Shown here: positions 26,396 through 35,678 of the stretch, piece after piece | Layout of the letters: each line of letters begins with the position of its first letter | Numbering within the stretch: the first letter of the stretch is position 1 | DNA from: Mesorhizobium sp. M1D.F.Ca.ET.043.01.1.1 | GTDB taxonomy: Bacteria > Pseudomonadota > Alphaproteobacteria > Rhizobiales > Rhizobiaceae | Direction of reading: 5' to 3' | NCBI RefSeq assembly: GCF_003952385.1 | Contig: NZ_CP034444.1 | Location: 1,798,001-1,862,000 of the forward strand | DNA length: 64,000 nt | Position numbers and translations under genes: made by a program | The notes under the pieces: model-generated | Databases searched by the model: none | Seen by the model: the letters and a program-made list of their open reading frames with translations, nothing else | Told to the model about the DNA's origin: nothing

Positions 26396-26617
26396 ATGAG
26401 CACGCGCGCCGTCAACTTTCTCCACAAATGGATTTCCAACAACATCCCGGAGACGGTCGGCGCCGACATCATCTCCGTGGCTGAATTGACCCAACAGCTT
26501 TTTGCTGACGCCAAGGCAATCGGGATCGACAGCACGGAGATCGAGGAAGAAATTGGGAGCGTCTATGAGGTGATCTTTGACGCGACGGTTCATCGCGAGG
26601 CCGGCGTGGCGGATTGA
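26396..26617 (+). CDS. DUF768 family protein
   Basis: A 73-residue acidic helical protein starting MSTRAVNFLHKWISNNIPET and containing DIISVAELTQQLFADAKAIG, the conserved pattern of DUF768. That family is, as far as I know, nearly confined to Mesorhizobium, where it is present in many copies, so this gene is the best taxonomic marker in the window. Function is unknown. The ATG is one base after the previous stop. Confidence 0.85.
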   Translation: MSTRAVNFLHKWISNNIPETVGADIISVAELTQQLFADAKAIGIDSTEIEEEIGSVYEVIFDATVHREAGVAD

Positions 26618-26763
26618 GCGATGGGATGCAAGGCTATGGTGTGATTGGCATCACCAGCCGAGTGAAGTTCCTTTGAGGCAAGCACATCGCCAAGCCTCGA
26701 TCCAGGATTTTCGAGAGGAGTAGCCGGCTGGCATCGGCCAATCCATATGCTAAAATCTCACCC

Positions 26764-26961
26764 ATGGACCAGAGAACCATCGATAAGGCGCTCGACTTGC
26801 TCAAGCAGTATCGCGACACCCTTGTGATGAGCCACGCGCCAATAGGGCCTGATGGCGTTCCTGAGATACGCACGCCAGCACAGGCCGCTGACCCGCTCGA
26901 AATAGCCGCACTGGAAGATATCGCCTCGCTCGATGCGGTCATCAAAGAGATGTCCATCTAA
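26764..26961 (+). CDS. Small hypothetical protein
   Basis: A 65-residue frame starting MDQRTIDKALDLLKQYRDTL and ending IASLDAVIKEMSI: amphipathic helices at both ends and a proline-rich middle. The composition is protein-like, but the ribosome site is weak. No family is recognised. Confidence 0.5.
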   Translation: MDQRTIDKALDLLKQYRDTLVMSHAPIGPDGVPEIRTPAQAADPLEIAALEDIASLDAVIKEMSI

Positions 26962-27055
26962 GGTCTCCGACGGTAGGAACCGACCATTGGCCGTGTTGCG
27001 CGGGCTCCAAAATGGCTGCAATCTAGCCGTGCCCTGAGCCCGGCTTCGGGACACG

Positions 27056-27101
27056 GCCCGGCCCGCGAAATCCTGTGTCACCTCGAGATAGCGGGCCGGG
27101 C
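27056..27101. other. GC-rich hairpin with 11-bp perfect stem
   Basis: GCCCGGCCCGC at 27056-27066 pairs with GCGGGCCGGGC at 27091-27101 around a 24-base loop. It is intergenic (26962-27226 has no gene). It could be a terminator or part of a small repeat element. Confidence 0.4.
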
Positions 27102-27226
27102 TGTGGGTGTTCCCGCCGGCCCTCTTTTGCCATTCAGATTTCGCGAATTGTTCGGAACCGAATACCGCTCTCGCGATTATCAGGATAGACGGCCGAACCA
27201 CCCTTCGAGGTCGTCAGCACTAGCAC

Positions 27227-27256
27227 AAAGCCCGCCGCTCCCTGAGACGGCGGGCT
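27227..27256. terminator. Bidirectional terminator
   Basis: A perfect 10-bp stem AAGCCCGCCG/CGGCGGGCTT with a 10-base loop, followed by TCTCT on the plus strand. It ends four bases from the stop codon of the minus-strand gene at 27260, so it probably terminates that gene. Confidence 0.65.
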
Positions 27257-27259
27257 TCT

Positions 27260-27457
27260 CTATGCGCCCCTGGCAGTGCGCTGCTTTGAAAGCGTCCGCC
27301 ACAAAGCGTCTTCCTCCGTCATGCCGTCCAGAAAAAGGCGGATTACTTCCCGCGCCAGGGCCTCTCTTTGCGCTCTGTCCTTGAGGGCTAGCCGACGCTC
27401 GGCGCACAGCCTGTCAAATACCCGCTGGAGCAAGTCCAGATCAGCGGGATAAACCAC
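27260..27457 (-). CDS. Small hypothetical protein, paralogue of the gene at window start
   Basis: 65 residues, with YPADLDLLQRVFDRLCAERR near the N-terminus and VIRLFLDGMTEEDALWRTLS after it; predicted to be all helical. It shares the N-terminal core with the partial gene at 1-189. The start is probably the GTG at 27457, because an in-frame stop lies a few codons upstream. A terminator follows directly. Function unknown. Confidence 0.6.
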   Translation of the reverse strand: MVYPADLDLLQRVFDRLCAERRLALKDRAQREALAREVIRLFLDGMTEEDALWRTLSKQRTARGA

Positions 27458-27591
27458 ACCGCCATCGTCTCAGAGGGGCATGACCCCGCCCTCGATAATC
27501 TGCCGACATTTTGCCACCAGGAGCGCGGTCCGAAAACTGTAAATTTGTATGGAACCGTGGCGCAAAAGATGGACATGTCCCTGACACGAGG

Positions 27592-27704
27592 GCGGCCCGG
27601 CATCTTGGCGGGGTAGGCCAGAGCGACGCCGGGCCTAGCCGGTGGGGGTCGGGGGACGGGCACCGGTTGTTTGCCAGTATATGCGCCATGGCTAATAGAT
27701 GCAG
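27592..27704. repeat. Diverged repeat, copy 2 (partner at 213-327)
   Basis: It shares GCGGCCCGGCA, GGGGTAGGCCAG, GACGCCGGGCCTA and a final ATATGCGCC...GCTAATA pattern with 213-327. It lies upstream of the paralogous small gene, separated from it by about 135 bases instead of 24. The stretch 27458-28057 holds no gene that I can support. Confidence 0.55.
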
Positions 27705-27819
27705 CCTGTCCGAACGAAGGAGCCGGCTGGCGGCGTATGCGGGTCGAGGCCGCACATGTGCATGCAAGGAGTCTGGCGCTGGCTTCCGCCTCGTCAAGAG
27801 GACTGGCTAAATCCGACAA

Positions 27820-27855
27820 CCCGCCGCTCGGTGTGCCCCCACACCCAGCGGCGGG
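27820..27855. terminator. Long two-part hairpin
   Basis: An outer stem CCCGCCGCT/AGCGGCGGG (9 bp) and an inner stem GGTGTG/CACACC (6 bp) are separated by one mismatch around a four-base loop. There is no T-tract. No gene ends here on either strand, so its purpose is unclear. Confidence 0.5.
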
Positions 27856-28057
27856 CTAAGGTGACCGGCGCCTTCTCGTTGGGGAGAATTGCCTGGGCCC
27901 CGGCGCCGGTCTGGCGAACCATGGTCCGCCGCATATGCAAGATAGCTAATATCTACCTCAAAAGGATATGGTGCGATCGCGTAACCTCTTGGCATCGCCC
28001 CGGCGATCAGGAATATAATCCTCCTCGGTGCGGCGACCCCCTTTCGCGAGGATCGCA

Positions 28058-28321
28058 ATGACGATGAAGTTTCCATTCACCGAAGATACATTGGGCAAGA
28101 AGCTGGAGGCCGGCACAGGCCTGTCGGTCGACTGCCTGACCTGCAAGCGGAAGGCGACGCTCGACGTCGCGGAACTGGTGAAGCGGTTCGGGCCGGATCA
28201 GCCCTGCTTGCACTGGGATCTTCTCAAAATCATCTATTGCCACGAATGCCGTGCCGCCGGCCGAGAGGACCGGAACCTGCAGTTCACCAACCACGCGGTG
28301 ACGCCGGAGCAGAGAGGCTAG
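28058..28321 (+). CDS. Small zinc-ribbon-like hypothetical protein
   Basis: 87 residues with two CxxC knuckles, VDCLTCKRK near residue 27 and IYCHECRAAG near residue 65, spaced like a small zinc ribbon. ATG 28058 follows GAGGATCGCA. No named family is recognised. Such proteins may bind nucleic acid or a protein partner; this is inference. Confidence 0.65.
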   Translation: MTMKFPFTEDTLGKKLEAGTGLSVDCLTCKRKATLDVAELVKRFGPDQPCLHWDLLKIIYCHECRAAGREDRNLQFTNHAVTPEQRG

Positions 28322-28402
28322 CAAGCTTCTGTCAGGATGACTTAACGCACTTGCCGGCAACGCGCACCTTATGGCCGCGGCAATTGCGGGGAAGCTGACT
28401 GC

Positions 28403-28705
28403 CTAGCAGCCGGTATCTGGGTTCCCTTGGACGCAAATACCTGGCGGGTCAACGTAGCAACCGCAGACGCCGTCCGGCGAGCAAACGAGCTGTATATGTT
28501 GGCCGCCTGGATACCCATAGAGGGCGCCGCTGGGCCTCGGCTCGAACTTGAAGATAGTGCCGGTATCGACAGGCATACCGAGAGTACGAGCTACAATCAT
28601 GCCCATCTCCTTCAGCCGTCCACTGACCTCTTCCGACAATCTTTGCATGCGAAATAGATCATCAGGATGAAGCGCCACCTGCTTGCGACCGTTACTATCA
28701 GTCAT
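28403..28705 (-). CDS. Hypothetical protein with cysteine-rich tail
   Basis: A 100-residue protein. It starts MTDSNGRKQVALHPDDLFRM, has a helical region RLSEEVSGRLKEMGMIVART, and ends with VCSPDGVCGCYVDPPGICVQ and a final cysteine, six cysteines in about 28 residues. ATG 28705 has GGAGAGG five bases upstream; the frame extends to 28801 without signals. Unknown function; the tail could bind metal. Confidence 0.6.
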   Translation of the reverse strand: MTDSNGRKQVALHPDDLFRMQRLSEEVSGRLKEMGMIVARTLGMPVDTGTIFKFEPRPSGALYGYPGGQHIQLVCSPDGVCGCYVDPPGICVQGNPDTGC

Positions 28706-28819
28706 AGCCCTCTCCATGTAATTGCCTTGGGCAAGATAACATAGCGTAGGGACATCCGCCAATTGATGGAGGCATTCCTGGGGTCTTGCCCGGACAGCCA
28801 ATCCGCTGCGTGCGTGGTT

Positions 28820-28903
28820 TCAGCACTCGCCCCCAGACCGCTCCCATTCATCGCAGATAAATACAATGCCGGCGCCGCGGCAGTGGAGACACTCGTCAGC
28901 CAT
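28820..28903 (-). CDS. Very small cysteine-containing peptide
   Basis: 27 residues: MADECLHCRGAGIVFICDEW, then a short tail ending in cysteine. It has one CxxC and two further cysteines. It is short enough to be chance, but the CxxCxGxG-like start resembles zinc-binding knuckles. The ribosome site is weak. Confidence 0.3.
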   Translation of the reverse strand: MADECLHCRGAGIVFICDEWERSGGEC

Positions 28904-29160
28904 TGCGGCGCCTCTTACGGCTGAGCGCCATGAGGTTGGCCTGCAGCCGATAGTCGAACGGCGCGTTGGTCGTGGCTGAGCGCGGTACCGATGGCCGCCA
29001 GGTACAACCGCGGCACGATCGAGCAAACCAGCCGCGTTGCGCAATTGCGGTTGACGAAACGCAACGAGAACAACGAATAGGGGACGCGCAAGGGACGTTT
29101 GAGGGACGTCTCTTGCAACCATTTGTAATTGCAATAGAAATTGGAGGAGGGAAACACACC

Positions 29161-29742
29161 CGCATACTGTTCGCTAGCCACTCGCCCCAGTTGGTCCAAC
29201 GCCTCATGTACGATCGCGACGCCGCTGTCGTGTGGATGAGCGAAGGCGCCAAGGTTCCGGTTGACGATGCTCAGCGTCCCGCAATTCCGATCCTCATGAC
29301 GCTCGGCGCGCTGTCGGCTGGTGCCGACGCCTTCGATCCTGCACGACCAGTGATCCTCATGACCGAGGACAAACTACCGCAACCGGCAACTGTGCTGGCC
29401 AAGGCGAACGGCGCACCCGAAAACCTCGCTGCCCTCTCCTACAACGGATGCGGAAACCTTCCAGCGGCGAGACTTCTTGCGAACATGATCACTGACATGC
29501 GGCCCGATGCACGGATCATCCTCCATCGGGATCGCGACTTTCGGACCGACCCGGAGGTGCAATTCGAGCTTTCTACCGCCGCTGCCGAGCGCCAGCCCAA
29601 TGGCGTGACTCGCGTTACCGAGGTTTTCACCCCCCTCAACGACGTCGAATATTCATTTGCCCAAGCCGCCCATCTCAAAGAGGTCTTCAACGATCTCGCC
29701 CCGGAACTGGTCGACGCTGCTATCGCGGACGTAGCTGCGTAG
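29161..29742 (+). pseudogene. C-terminal fragment of an OLD/AAA ATPase with TOPRIM-like part
   Basis: From about 29161 the frame reads RILFASHSPQLVQRLMYDRD, like the H-loop end of an AAA/ABC-type ATPase (the SHSP motif). A TOPRIM-like segment follows with VILMTEDK, LSYNGCGNLPAA and IILHRDRDF. This is the layout of the C-terminal half of OLD-family nucleases, which occur in anti-phage systems. The Walker A region is absent; sequence upstream of 29161 in the same frame is unlike protein, so the 5' part is deleted. No partner gene is seen. Confidence 0.55.
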
Positions 29743-31078
29743 GCGCGACGATCTAGTGAATGCTGCGCGCGTTGCTCGTGAGCAGATTCGCTCATCGCTC
29801 TACGACAGCCCTCGGAAGCGCGGGAAGCCAGAATGGGCTGCGTCAGGTATGCTCGACAATTCACCACCGATCGGCGGGTTCGTTCCCGCTAACGGTCTAA
29901 CCCCGGTCTCCTTCGAACATACTCACGGCAAGATGCTTATGGATGGTCTTCGTCCGAAGATTCACCACCATGTTGGAGGAGCTTCGCAGGCGTCGAACAA
30001 CCGGATCTACACCGTGACCAATCATCTTCAGACGCCAAGCTGGATGGCGGCATCCAGCCCGCCGGCGAATGAACAAGATGGTCGTTGGTCGTTGTAATCC
30101 CTTGGCAGCTAGTCAAGCGAATGGCGGCTCTCGCAACCATTTCAATGAGGTCGAACGCACACAACGGCGCCCTTCCCCTTGCTGGGTCTCGGCGACCAGA
30201 AGGGGGGTCGGTATAAAATGTCCCAGTTTCGTGGCGCGTTGTCCAGATAGCTGGCTTCGGTAATTCGTAATAAACACAAAGGGCCATATTGAACGCTATT
30301 TTCACAGCAGTCGGCCTAAGAATTGCCCTCCGGCTCCAGCGCCACGGCTTCCCGTCCACCGCGTGTGCGCACGTACTCGACGAGGCTCGATTCACGCGGA
30401 TGGGCCGGGAATACTGCGAAAGGATTCATTCATACAGGTCATTCACTGTCTTGGGCCCGTCCCCAAAAAATTCCAGACTGCCTTTTATGCGACTTTCGGA
30501 GCACAAATCATGAACATGGAAACCATCCAAGGCTGATGTCGAATTTCTTACTTGCGTTTAAAATCGCGCTAGAGGGGGAGTTTGCTGGGTCGATCTCGAA
30601 TGTCGCGTTTTGGCCGCTTTCAGACCGAGTCGCCGCAAGCGCACTGGCGTTGATGGCGATTCCAGACGAAGTTGATGATATCTGAACTGCATCAATCGCC
30701 GACGAAGGGCCAGACCAAATTGATGCTCCAGAATACCTGATCCTTACTGTCCGCCACACACAGCTCCGGTCTGAATAACTTGGCTTCTCTCCGTGCCGGG
30801 TCATGCCATCGCCGATGAGTGGTGCGCCGGCGCGCATCACTCCGGCTGCCGCGACGCGGCCGCTCGCCGATAAGAGAAAGGCGTCATGATCGTCGGGCCG
30901 ACGTGAAAGTGCATCTGACACCGAAATGCGAAAAGGACTTGCTAGTCTCGCGATGTGCGGCGCACCGGAAACCCAGAACATTCAAGGCCTATTCCAACGG
31001 CATGAGTTTCTCACCGAGCCGCACTAGGCAACGGTAGCGGTGGAAAGGACCTCGGCCTAGAAGCCTAGCAGAAACGAA
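29743..31078. other. Gene-poor stretch of 1.3 kb
   Basis: No frame here looks like a known protein on either strand and none has a good ribosome site. A partial copy of the dispersed repeat lies at 30477-30519. The stretch separates the decay zone from the catabolic cluster that ends at 31079. Confidence 0.5.
30477..30519. repeat. Dispersed repeat, truncated copy C
   Basis: It contains TATGCGACTTTCGGAGCACA (30487-30506), identical at 19 of 20 positions to copy B, with similar bases before it. After about 40 bases similarity to copies A and B is lost. Confidence 0.55.
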
Positions 31079-32008
31079 CTAGAGGGCGGCACGCCGATCA
31101 TGGACAGACAATCGTTCAAGCAGGAAGTCTATTTCTGCGACCGCCTTAGAACTGAGTGAGGGTCCGGGCGAGCGCAAAGCGCTGTGCGCGATCGCACCCC
31201 GTCTCGAGAGAACGTGCTTTCTCACGGCCAGGCCGACTCCTGGCTGCTGTTCATAGCGCAGCAGCGGCAGATGCGCATCGTAGATATCCTGCGCAGCCAC
31301 GCGGTTACCGACCGTATGATATGCAACCACATCGATCAGCATTTCGGGGAACGCGTATCCGGTCATCGCCCCATCGGCCCCGCGCGCCATCTCGCAGTCA
31401 AGGAAGAGACCGCCGTTCCCGCATAGAATGGCCAACTCACGCATTTCTCCAATGTTTTGCCAATGCCGAAGCAGGCTAATCTTCTCGAGACCGGGCCAGT
31501 CTTCATGTTTCAGCATAACGCAGGAAGGGGTCTCTTGGACGATGCGCCGGATCAACTGGGAAGACATGACGACACCAGTTACGGTGGGGTGATCCTGCAA
31601 AACAAATGGGACATCTGAGCCGATGGCTTCGACAGCTTGGCGCACATAGGTGGAGATTTGCTCGTCGGTACGCATCGCCGAAGGCGGCGTGAACATGACT
31701 CCGGCTGCACCCCCATCCATGGCTTCACGTGCCAACTCGCGCATCGACTGCAGCCCTGGCGATGACACACCCACGATCACGGGGCGGCCGCTGAAACCAG
31801 CAATGGTGGCTTTAACTACGGTAACTGCCTCCTCGGGAAGAAGCTTGTTTGCCTCCCCCATGATCCCCAGAACAGTTAGACCGTCGACGCCGGTGGCAGC
31901 GTAAAATTCTGCCATCCGTGAGATCGAGACCTCATCGATCACGCCGTCCGGCAAGAAGGGCGTCGGAGCGATCGCATAAACCCCCCTGGCTTGGCATGTA
32001 AGCAACAT
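31079..32008 (-). CDS. DHDPS/NAL family aldolase or dehydratase
   Basis: A 309-residue class I (beta/alpha)8 lyase. Family features are YAIAPTPFLPDGVID at the N-terminus, VDGLTVLGIMGEANKLLPEE, VIVGVSSPG, and the Schiff-base lysine in CVMLKHEDWPG. The tyrosine of the usual YN.P motif is replaced (VLQDHP), which points to a subgroup other than true DapA. It probably cleaves or dehydrates a 2-keto acid. It is the last gene of the minus-strand catabolic cluster, 272 bases beyond the ThDP gene; that gap has no recognised feature. ATG 32008 has AAGGA before it. Confidence 0.88.
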   Translation of the reverse strand: MLLTCQARGVYAIAPTPFLPDGVIDEVSISRMAEFYAATGVDGLTVLGIMGEANKLLPEEAVTVVKATIAGFSGRPVIVGVSSPGLQSMRELAREAMDGGAAGVMFTPPSAMRTDEQISTYVRQAVEAIGSDVPFVLQDHPTVTGVVMSSQLIRRIVQETPSCVMLKHEDWPGLEKISLLRHWQNIGEMRELAILCGNGGLFLDCEMARGADGAMTGYAFPEMLIDVVAYHTVGNRVAAQDIYDAHLPLLRYEQQPGVGLAVRKHVLSRRGAIAHSALRSPGPSLSSKAVAEIDFLLERLSVHDRRAAL

Positions 32009-32279
32009 CGAGCATCCTTGTCTGCGATGATATGGGGGACGCTGTGCGTCCCTTAGAAAGTAACGGCCGACAGGTGTCGAGGCTATGTTCTCACGCGATC
32101 GCCCGCGAGCCGACTTTTTTCATGGAAAGCAGTCCTCCTAGGCACCATGATGTCAGCATTTGCTGTGATCCCACGGGCTCAACCCACCGGTAAGCATTTG
32201 GACCAGCCACGGGCGAGTGGCGGCTCGACAGAAGCCTCGTCCAAGCGGGTGAGGCCAAGGGGTCGTTGGTGCTGTAGTC

Positions 32280-33956
32280 TTAGTGGGGCTTGTCCTTTTT
32301 CAAAACCAGCTCGTCATATTCGCGGCTAGAGACCACCGCCTCGACGACAACAGGACCGCCGGCCGCAAAGGCCTTCTTCAGCGCAAGCCTGAAGCCATCC
32401 CTCTCGCTTGCAGTCAGGACCGGCACACCGAAGATGTTGTTGCCGCCAATAGTGCCCGTGGCGCGGACCGGCGTCCCGTAAATCGGATTCTGCTTCTTCT
32501 CCTGCTTGATGCGGATCAACGCCAGGTCGTTGTCGGTGATGACTATGATCACAATGGGAAGGCCGAGCCGCGCGGCAGTGGCCAGTTCTCCGGCAGACAT
32601 CAGGAAACCGCCATCGCCTACCACGGCGCATACATCGACATCCGGCCGACAGAGCTTGGCAGCGATGGCTGCCGGAATGCCGAAGCCCATAGTCGACCAA
32701 CCATTGGTCATGATCTGCCGTCCGGGAGCAGGCGTCGGCCACTTCTGGCCGATCAGATGGGTGTGGGCGCCCACGTCGCAGGTCATGATCCCGTCTTCGG
32801 GCAGGACTTCGCGCAAAATGTCGAGCACGGCACAGGGACCAAATTCATCTACACCCTTGAGGCGCTCGAACATGGCCTGGCGCCGCGCTTTGAGCGCCTC
32901 CACGTCCCAGTCCTTTTCGGCCATTTCCGTGGCACACAAGGCAGCAACGCTGGAGAGTATAGAACCGGTGACCTCGATTACATCGGGGTAGGCGCTCCGG
33001 TCGACGTCGAGGGGCTGATCGTCGATATTGATGACACTTACGTTCGGCGCCCAGGATTCGACGTTGAACTCGACGGGATCATAGCCAACCAAGATCACCA
33101 GGTCGCTCTGCTGATGGGTTTTCCCAACTTCGTCGGAAAGCGCATGAAAAAGCACACCGGCATAGCAGGGATGATCCTCCGCGATCATGCCTTTGGCCAT
33201 GGGCGTAATTACTACCGGTATAAGATGCTCTTCCGCAAACCGGCTGATCTCATCACCCACACCCGCCCGGACTGCCCCTAGGCCCAAGGCGAGCACCGGT
33301 CTGCGCGCAGCCTGTAGAGTGGCCTGCATCTGTTTGATAGCGGCGACAGGTGAGTCGCTGACGTCACTGGGTTGCGGCAGAGGAAGATCGTTGTGCGGCG
33401 AACTGTATTCGGCGCTCATGCCAACCGGCAGACCAACGTGAACCGAACCCGGGCGTCCACTGAGAGCGACGGCTGCCGCGTCGAAAAGAATCTCGCGAAC
33501 CTTGTCTGGTTCGAGACGTGTGGTCTTTTTGGTTATCGGCGCAAACAGCGCCTGATGGTCTATGCCCATCTGTGTAACGCGACCGCGCATCGCTGCCTGC
33601 ATTTCATCAGTAAGTGCGATCAGAGGAGAGCGATCGAGAAGCGCCCCGCCAACACCAGTGGACAGGTTCGTCGCGCCTGGTCCGAAAGTTCCGAAACATA
33701 CCCCCGGCGCGCCGTTTAACCGGCCACACACGTCGGCCATGATGGCGGCAGTGCCTTCATGTGTCGTCAACACGAAGTCGATCCCATCGGTGACGCGCAT
33801 TGCTTCCATGTAGTCGACCCAGCCGCCGCTGGGCACGCCGAAGACATGACGTACGCCCATGTCGCGCATTGCCTCCACGACTTGTCTCGCGACCTTGATC
33901 TTCTCCGGCGCGGATCGAGGGCTTGTTCTCGTTTCATTAATAGGCTGCGCAGACAT
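32280..33956 (-). CDS. Thiamine-diphosphate-dependent enzyme, acetolactate-synthase-like
   Basis: A 558-residue ThDP enzyme with the three usual domains: N-terminal PYR (about 20-190) with the catalytic glutamate in THEGTAA, a central domain (about 210-345), and a C-terminal PP domain (about 375-545) with VGDGGFLMSAGEL and TDNDLALI, the GDG-N cofactor site. Family members decarboxylate 2-keto acids or carboligate them. With an aldehyde dehydrogenase gene directly upstream (20-base overlap), decarboxylation of a 2-keto acid to an aldehyde is plausible. The exact substrate cannot be told. Confidence 0.9.
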   Translation of the reverse strand: MSAQPINETRTSPRSAPEKIKVARQVVEAMRDMGVRHVFGVPSGGWVDYMEAMRVTDGIDFVLTTHEGTAAIMADVCGRLNGAPGVCFGTFGPGATNLSTGVGGALLDRSPLIALTDEMQAAMRGRVTQMGIDHQALFAPITKKTTRLEPDKVREILFDAAAVALSGRPGSVHVGLPVGMSAEYSSPHNDLPLPQPSDVSDSPVAAIKQMQATLQAARRPVLALGLGAVRAGVGDEISRFAEEHLIPVVITPMAKGMIAEDHPCYAGVLFHALSDEVGKTHQQSDLVILVGYDPVEFNVESWAPNVSVINIDDQPLDVDRSAYPDVIEVTGSILSSVAALCATEMAEKDWDVEALKARRQAMFERLKGVDEFGPCAVLDILREVLPEDGIMTCDVGAHTHLIGQKWPTPAPGRQIMTNGWSTMGFGIPAAIAAKLCRPDVDVCAVVGDGGFLMSAGELATAARLGLPIVIIVITDNDLALIRIKQEKKQNPIYGTPVRATGTIGGNNIFGVPVLTASERDGFRLALKKAFAAGGPVVVEAVVSSREYDELVLKKDKPH

Positions 33957-35391
33957 ACTTCAACTCCATAAAGTCATGCATTCCATAGGGACCGCCTTCG
34001 CGTCCGAGGCCCGACTGCTTGACGCCGCCGAAGGGAATGGGAGCGCCGGTCATTCTTGATGTGTTTATTCCGATCATCCCGTATTCAAGTCGGCGCGACA
34101 TGCGCTCTGACCGGCTGAGATCGTGCGTATGGACGTAGGCTGCCAAGCCGTATTCGGTGGCGTTGGCCCGGCGGATTGCCTCGTCTTCCTCCGAGAATCG
34201 CCCAATGCCGGCAACGGGGCCGAACGTCTCCTCGTGCATGATCAGCATGTCGTCGGTAACGTCGGAAAGCACGGTCGGCTCATAGAAATTAGGGCCGGCA
34301 TTGTGTACGCCGCCGCCTAGATGCAGGCGTGCACCGTGTTGCTTGGCATCGAGAACTTGCTCTTCGACCTTCCGCAGTGCCTTGTCGTCGATCATCGGCC
34401 CTATGGTCACACCGGGGTCGAAGCCATTCCCAACCTTGAGCATCGCGGCGCGTGAGGTAAACCCCTCGACAAAATGGTCATAGAGATCGTCGTGTACAAG
34501 TATCCTGTTGGCGGCAAGGCAATCCTGACCCGTCGTCTGGAATTTGGCGTTCATGGCATCCTCGATCGCAAGATCGAGAGTCGCGTCCTCGAATACCAGG
34601 AAAGGCGCGTGGCCTCCGAGTTCGAGACTCACGTGCTTAATCGTCTGAGCGCAGAGGCCCGCGATCAGCCTGCCGACCTCCGTCGATCCGGTGAATGACA
34701 CCGCGCGAATGCGCGTATCCCGGCAAAGCAATGGCACGATCCGGCGGGTACTGCCCGTGATCACGGAAAAGACACCCGGAGGACAGCCTGCCTCCTCGGC
34801 CAACCGCGCCTGTGCCAGGGCAGAAAAGGGCGTTTTCGAGGACGGCAGGCCGATAACGGAGCAGCCAGCCGCCAGCGCCGCGGCTGCCTTGCGCGCCAGC
34901 ATTGCAGAGGGAAAATTCCATGGGGTTATAGCCGCGACGATGCCGATCGGTGCCCGATTGACGTGCAGCCTTTTGCCTGGGAGGTGACTGCGCAGGATCT
35001 CGCCGCCGTCGCGCTTGGTCTCTTCCGCATACCATCGAATGAAACTCGCAGCGTAGTCGATCTCGCCGAGGGATTCCGCCAAAGGCTTGCCCTGCTCCAA
35101 GGTAATCAGGGCAGCAAGCCCCTCGCGGCGGGCCAGCATCAGATCGCACCAGGCATTGAGGACGCGGCTGCGTTCCAGTGGCAGCATGCCGGCCCAGAGC
35201 TGCAATCCGGTGTCGGCCGTGTCGATAGCCGCGCCGACCTGGCTATCAGACAGGTTGGGAGCCGTGCCGATTTCCAGGCCGGTTGCAGGGTCGAACACTC
35301 CATAGGCCTCGCCGGTCTCGGAAGACTGCCAGCGCCCGCCGAAGTAGGCATCCTTCTCCATTAGTGCCTTTGCACGTTCGAAACTGCTCAC
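33937..35391 (-). CDS. NAD(P)-dependent aldehyde dehydrogenase, succinate-semialdehyde type
   Basis: A 484-residue ALDH. Visible are the NAD-fold ITPWNFPSAMLARKAAAALA, FTGSTEVGR, the general base glutamate in LELGGHAPF, the catalytic cysteine in GQDCLAANR, and EETFGPVAGI near the end. The overall pattern is closest to GabD-like semialdehyde dehydrogenases. The GTG at 35391 was chosen because AAAGGAG lies six bases before it; a longer frame to 35583 has poorer signals. It overlaps the ThDP gene by 20 bases and should oxidise the aldehyde that enzyme makes, which is inference. Confidence 0.92.
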   Translation of the reverse strand: MSSFERAKALMEKDAYFGGRWQSSETGEAYGVFDPATGLEIGTAPNLSDSQVGAAIDTADTGLQLWAGMLPLERSRVLNAWCDLMLARREGLAALITLEQGKPLAESLGEIDYAASFIRWYAEETKRDGGEILRSHLPGKRLHVNRAPIGIVAAITPWNFPSAMLARKAAAALAAGCSVIGLPSSKTPFSALAQARLAEEAGCPPGVFSVITGSTRRIVPLLCRDTRIRAVSFTGSTEVGRLIAGLCAQTIKHVSLELGGHAPFLVFEDATLDLAIEDAMNAKFQTTGQDCLAANRILVHDDLYDHFVEGFTSRAAMLKVGNGFDPGVTIGPMIDDKALRKVEEQVLDAKQHGARLHLGGGVHNAGPNFYEPTVLSDVTDDMLIMHEETFGPVAGIGRFSEEDEAIRRANATEYGLAAYVHTHDLSRSERMSRRLEYGMIGINTSRMTGAPIPFGGVKQSGLGREGGPYGMHDFMELKYVCAAY

Positions 35392-35678
35392 CGTCTGCTC
35401 CTTTAACCCTAGGCTTGCCGATTGCATCTGCGCGACATTGATCCTTTTGTCCCTGCCAAACAAACGAGTAGCGCGGCGCTCATGAATGAGAATTTCTGAT
35501 CCGTAGAATGTGCCGACGGAAGCGTATGGCCTGGTCGGTACAGTTTGATTGCGCCGGTAGAGCATCCGCCGTCGCCGGATCACAGGAACCCTTTTGGGGC
35601 CCTACGACCGCTCGGCGCGGGCTTGGGAGGCTGCCGCAACACAAGTGGCGAGGCGGATGCTCAAACGATTTGCTTCGA

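Noticed and set aside
30508..30981. 157-codon minus-strand open frame in the gene-poor stretch
   Set aside because: Serine/alanine-rich and unlike known proteins; no ribosome site. Left unannotated.
32283..33281. 332-codon plus-strand open frame
   Set aside because: Antisense to the ThDP enzyme with no motif of its own.
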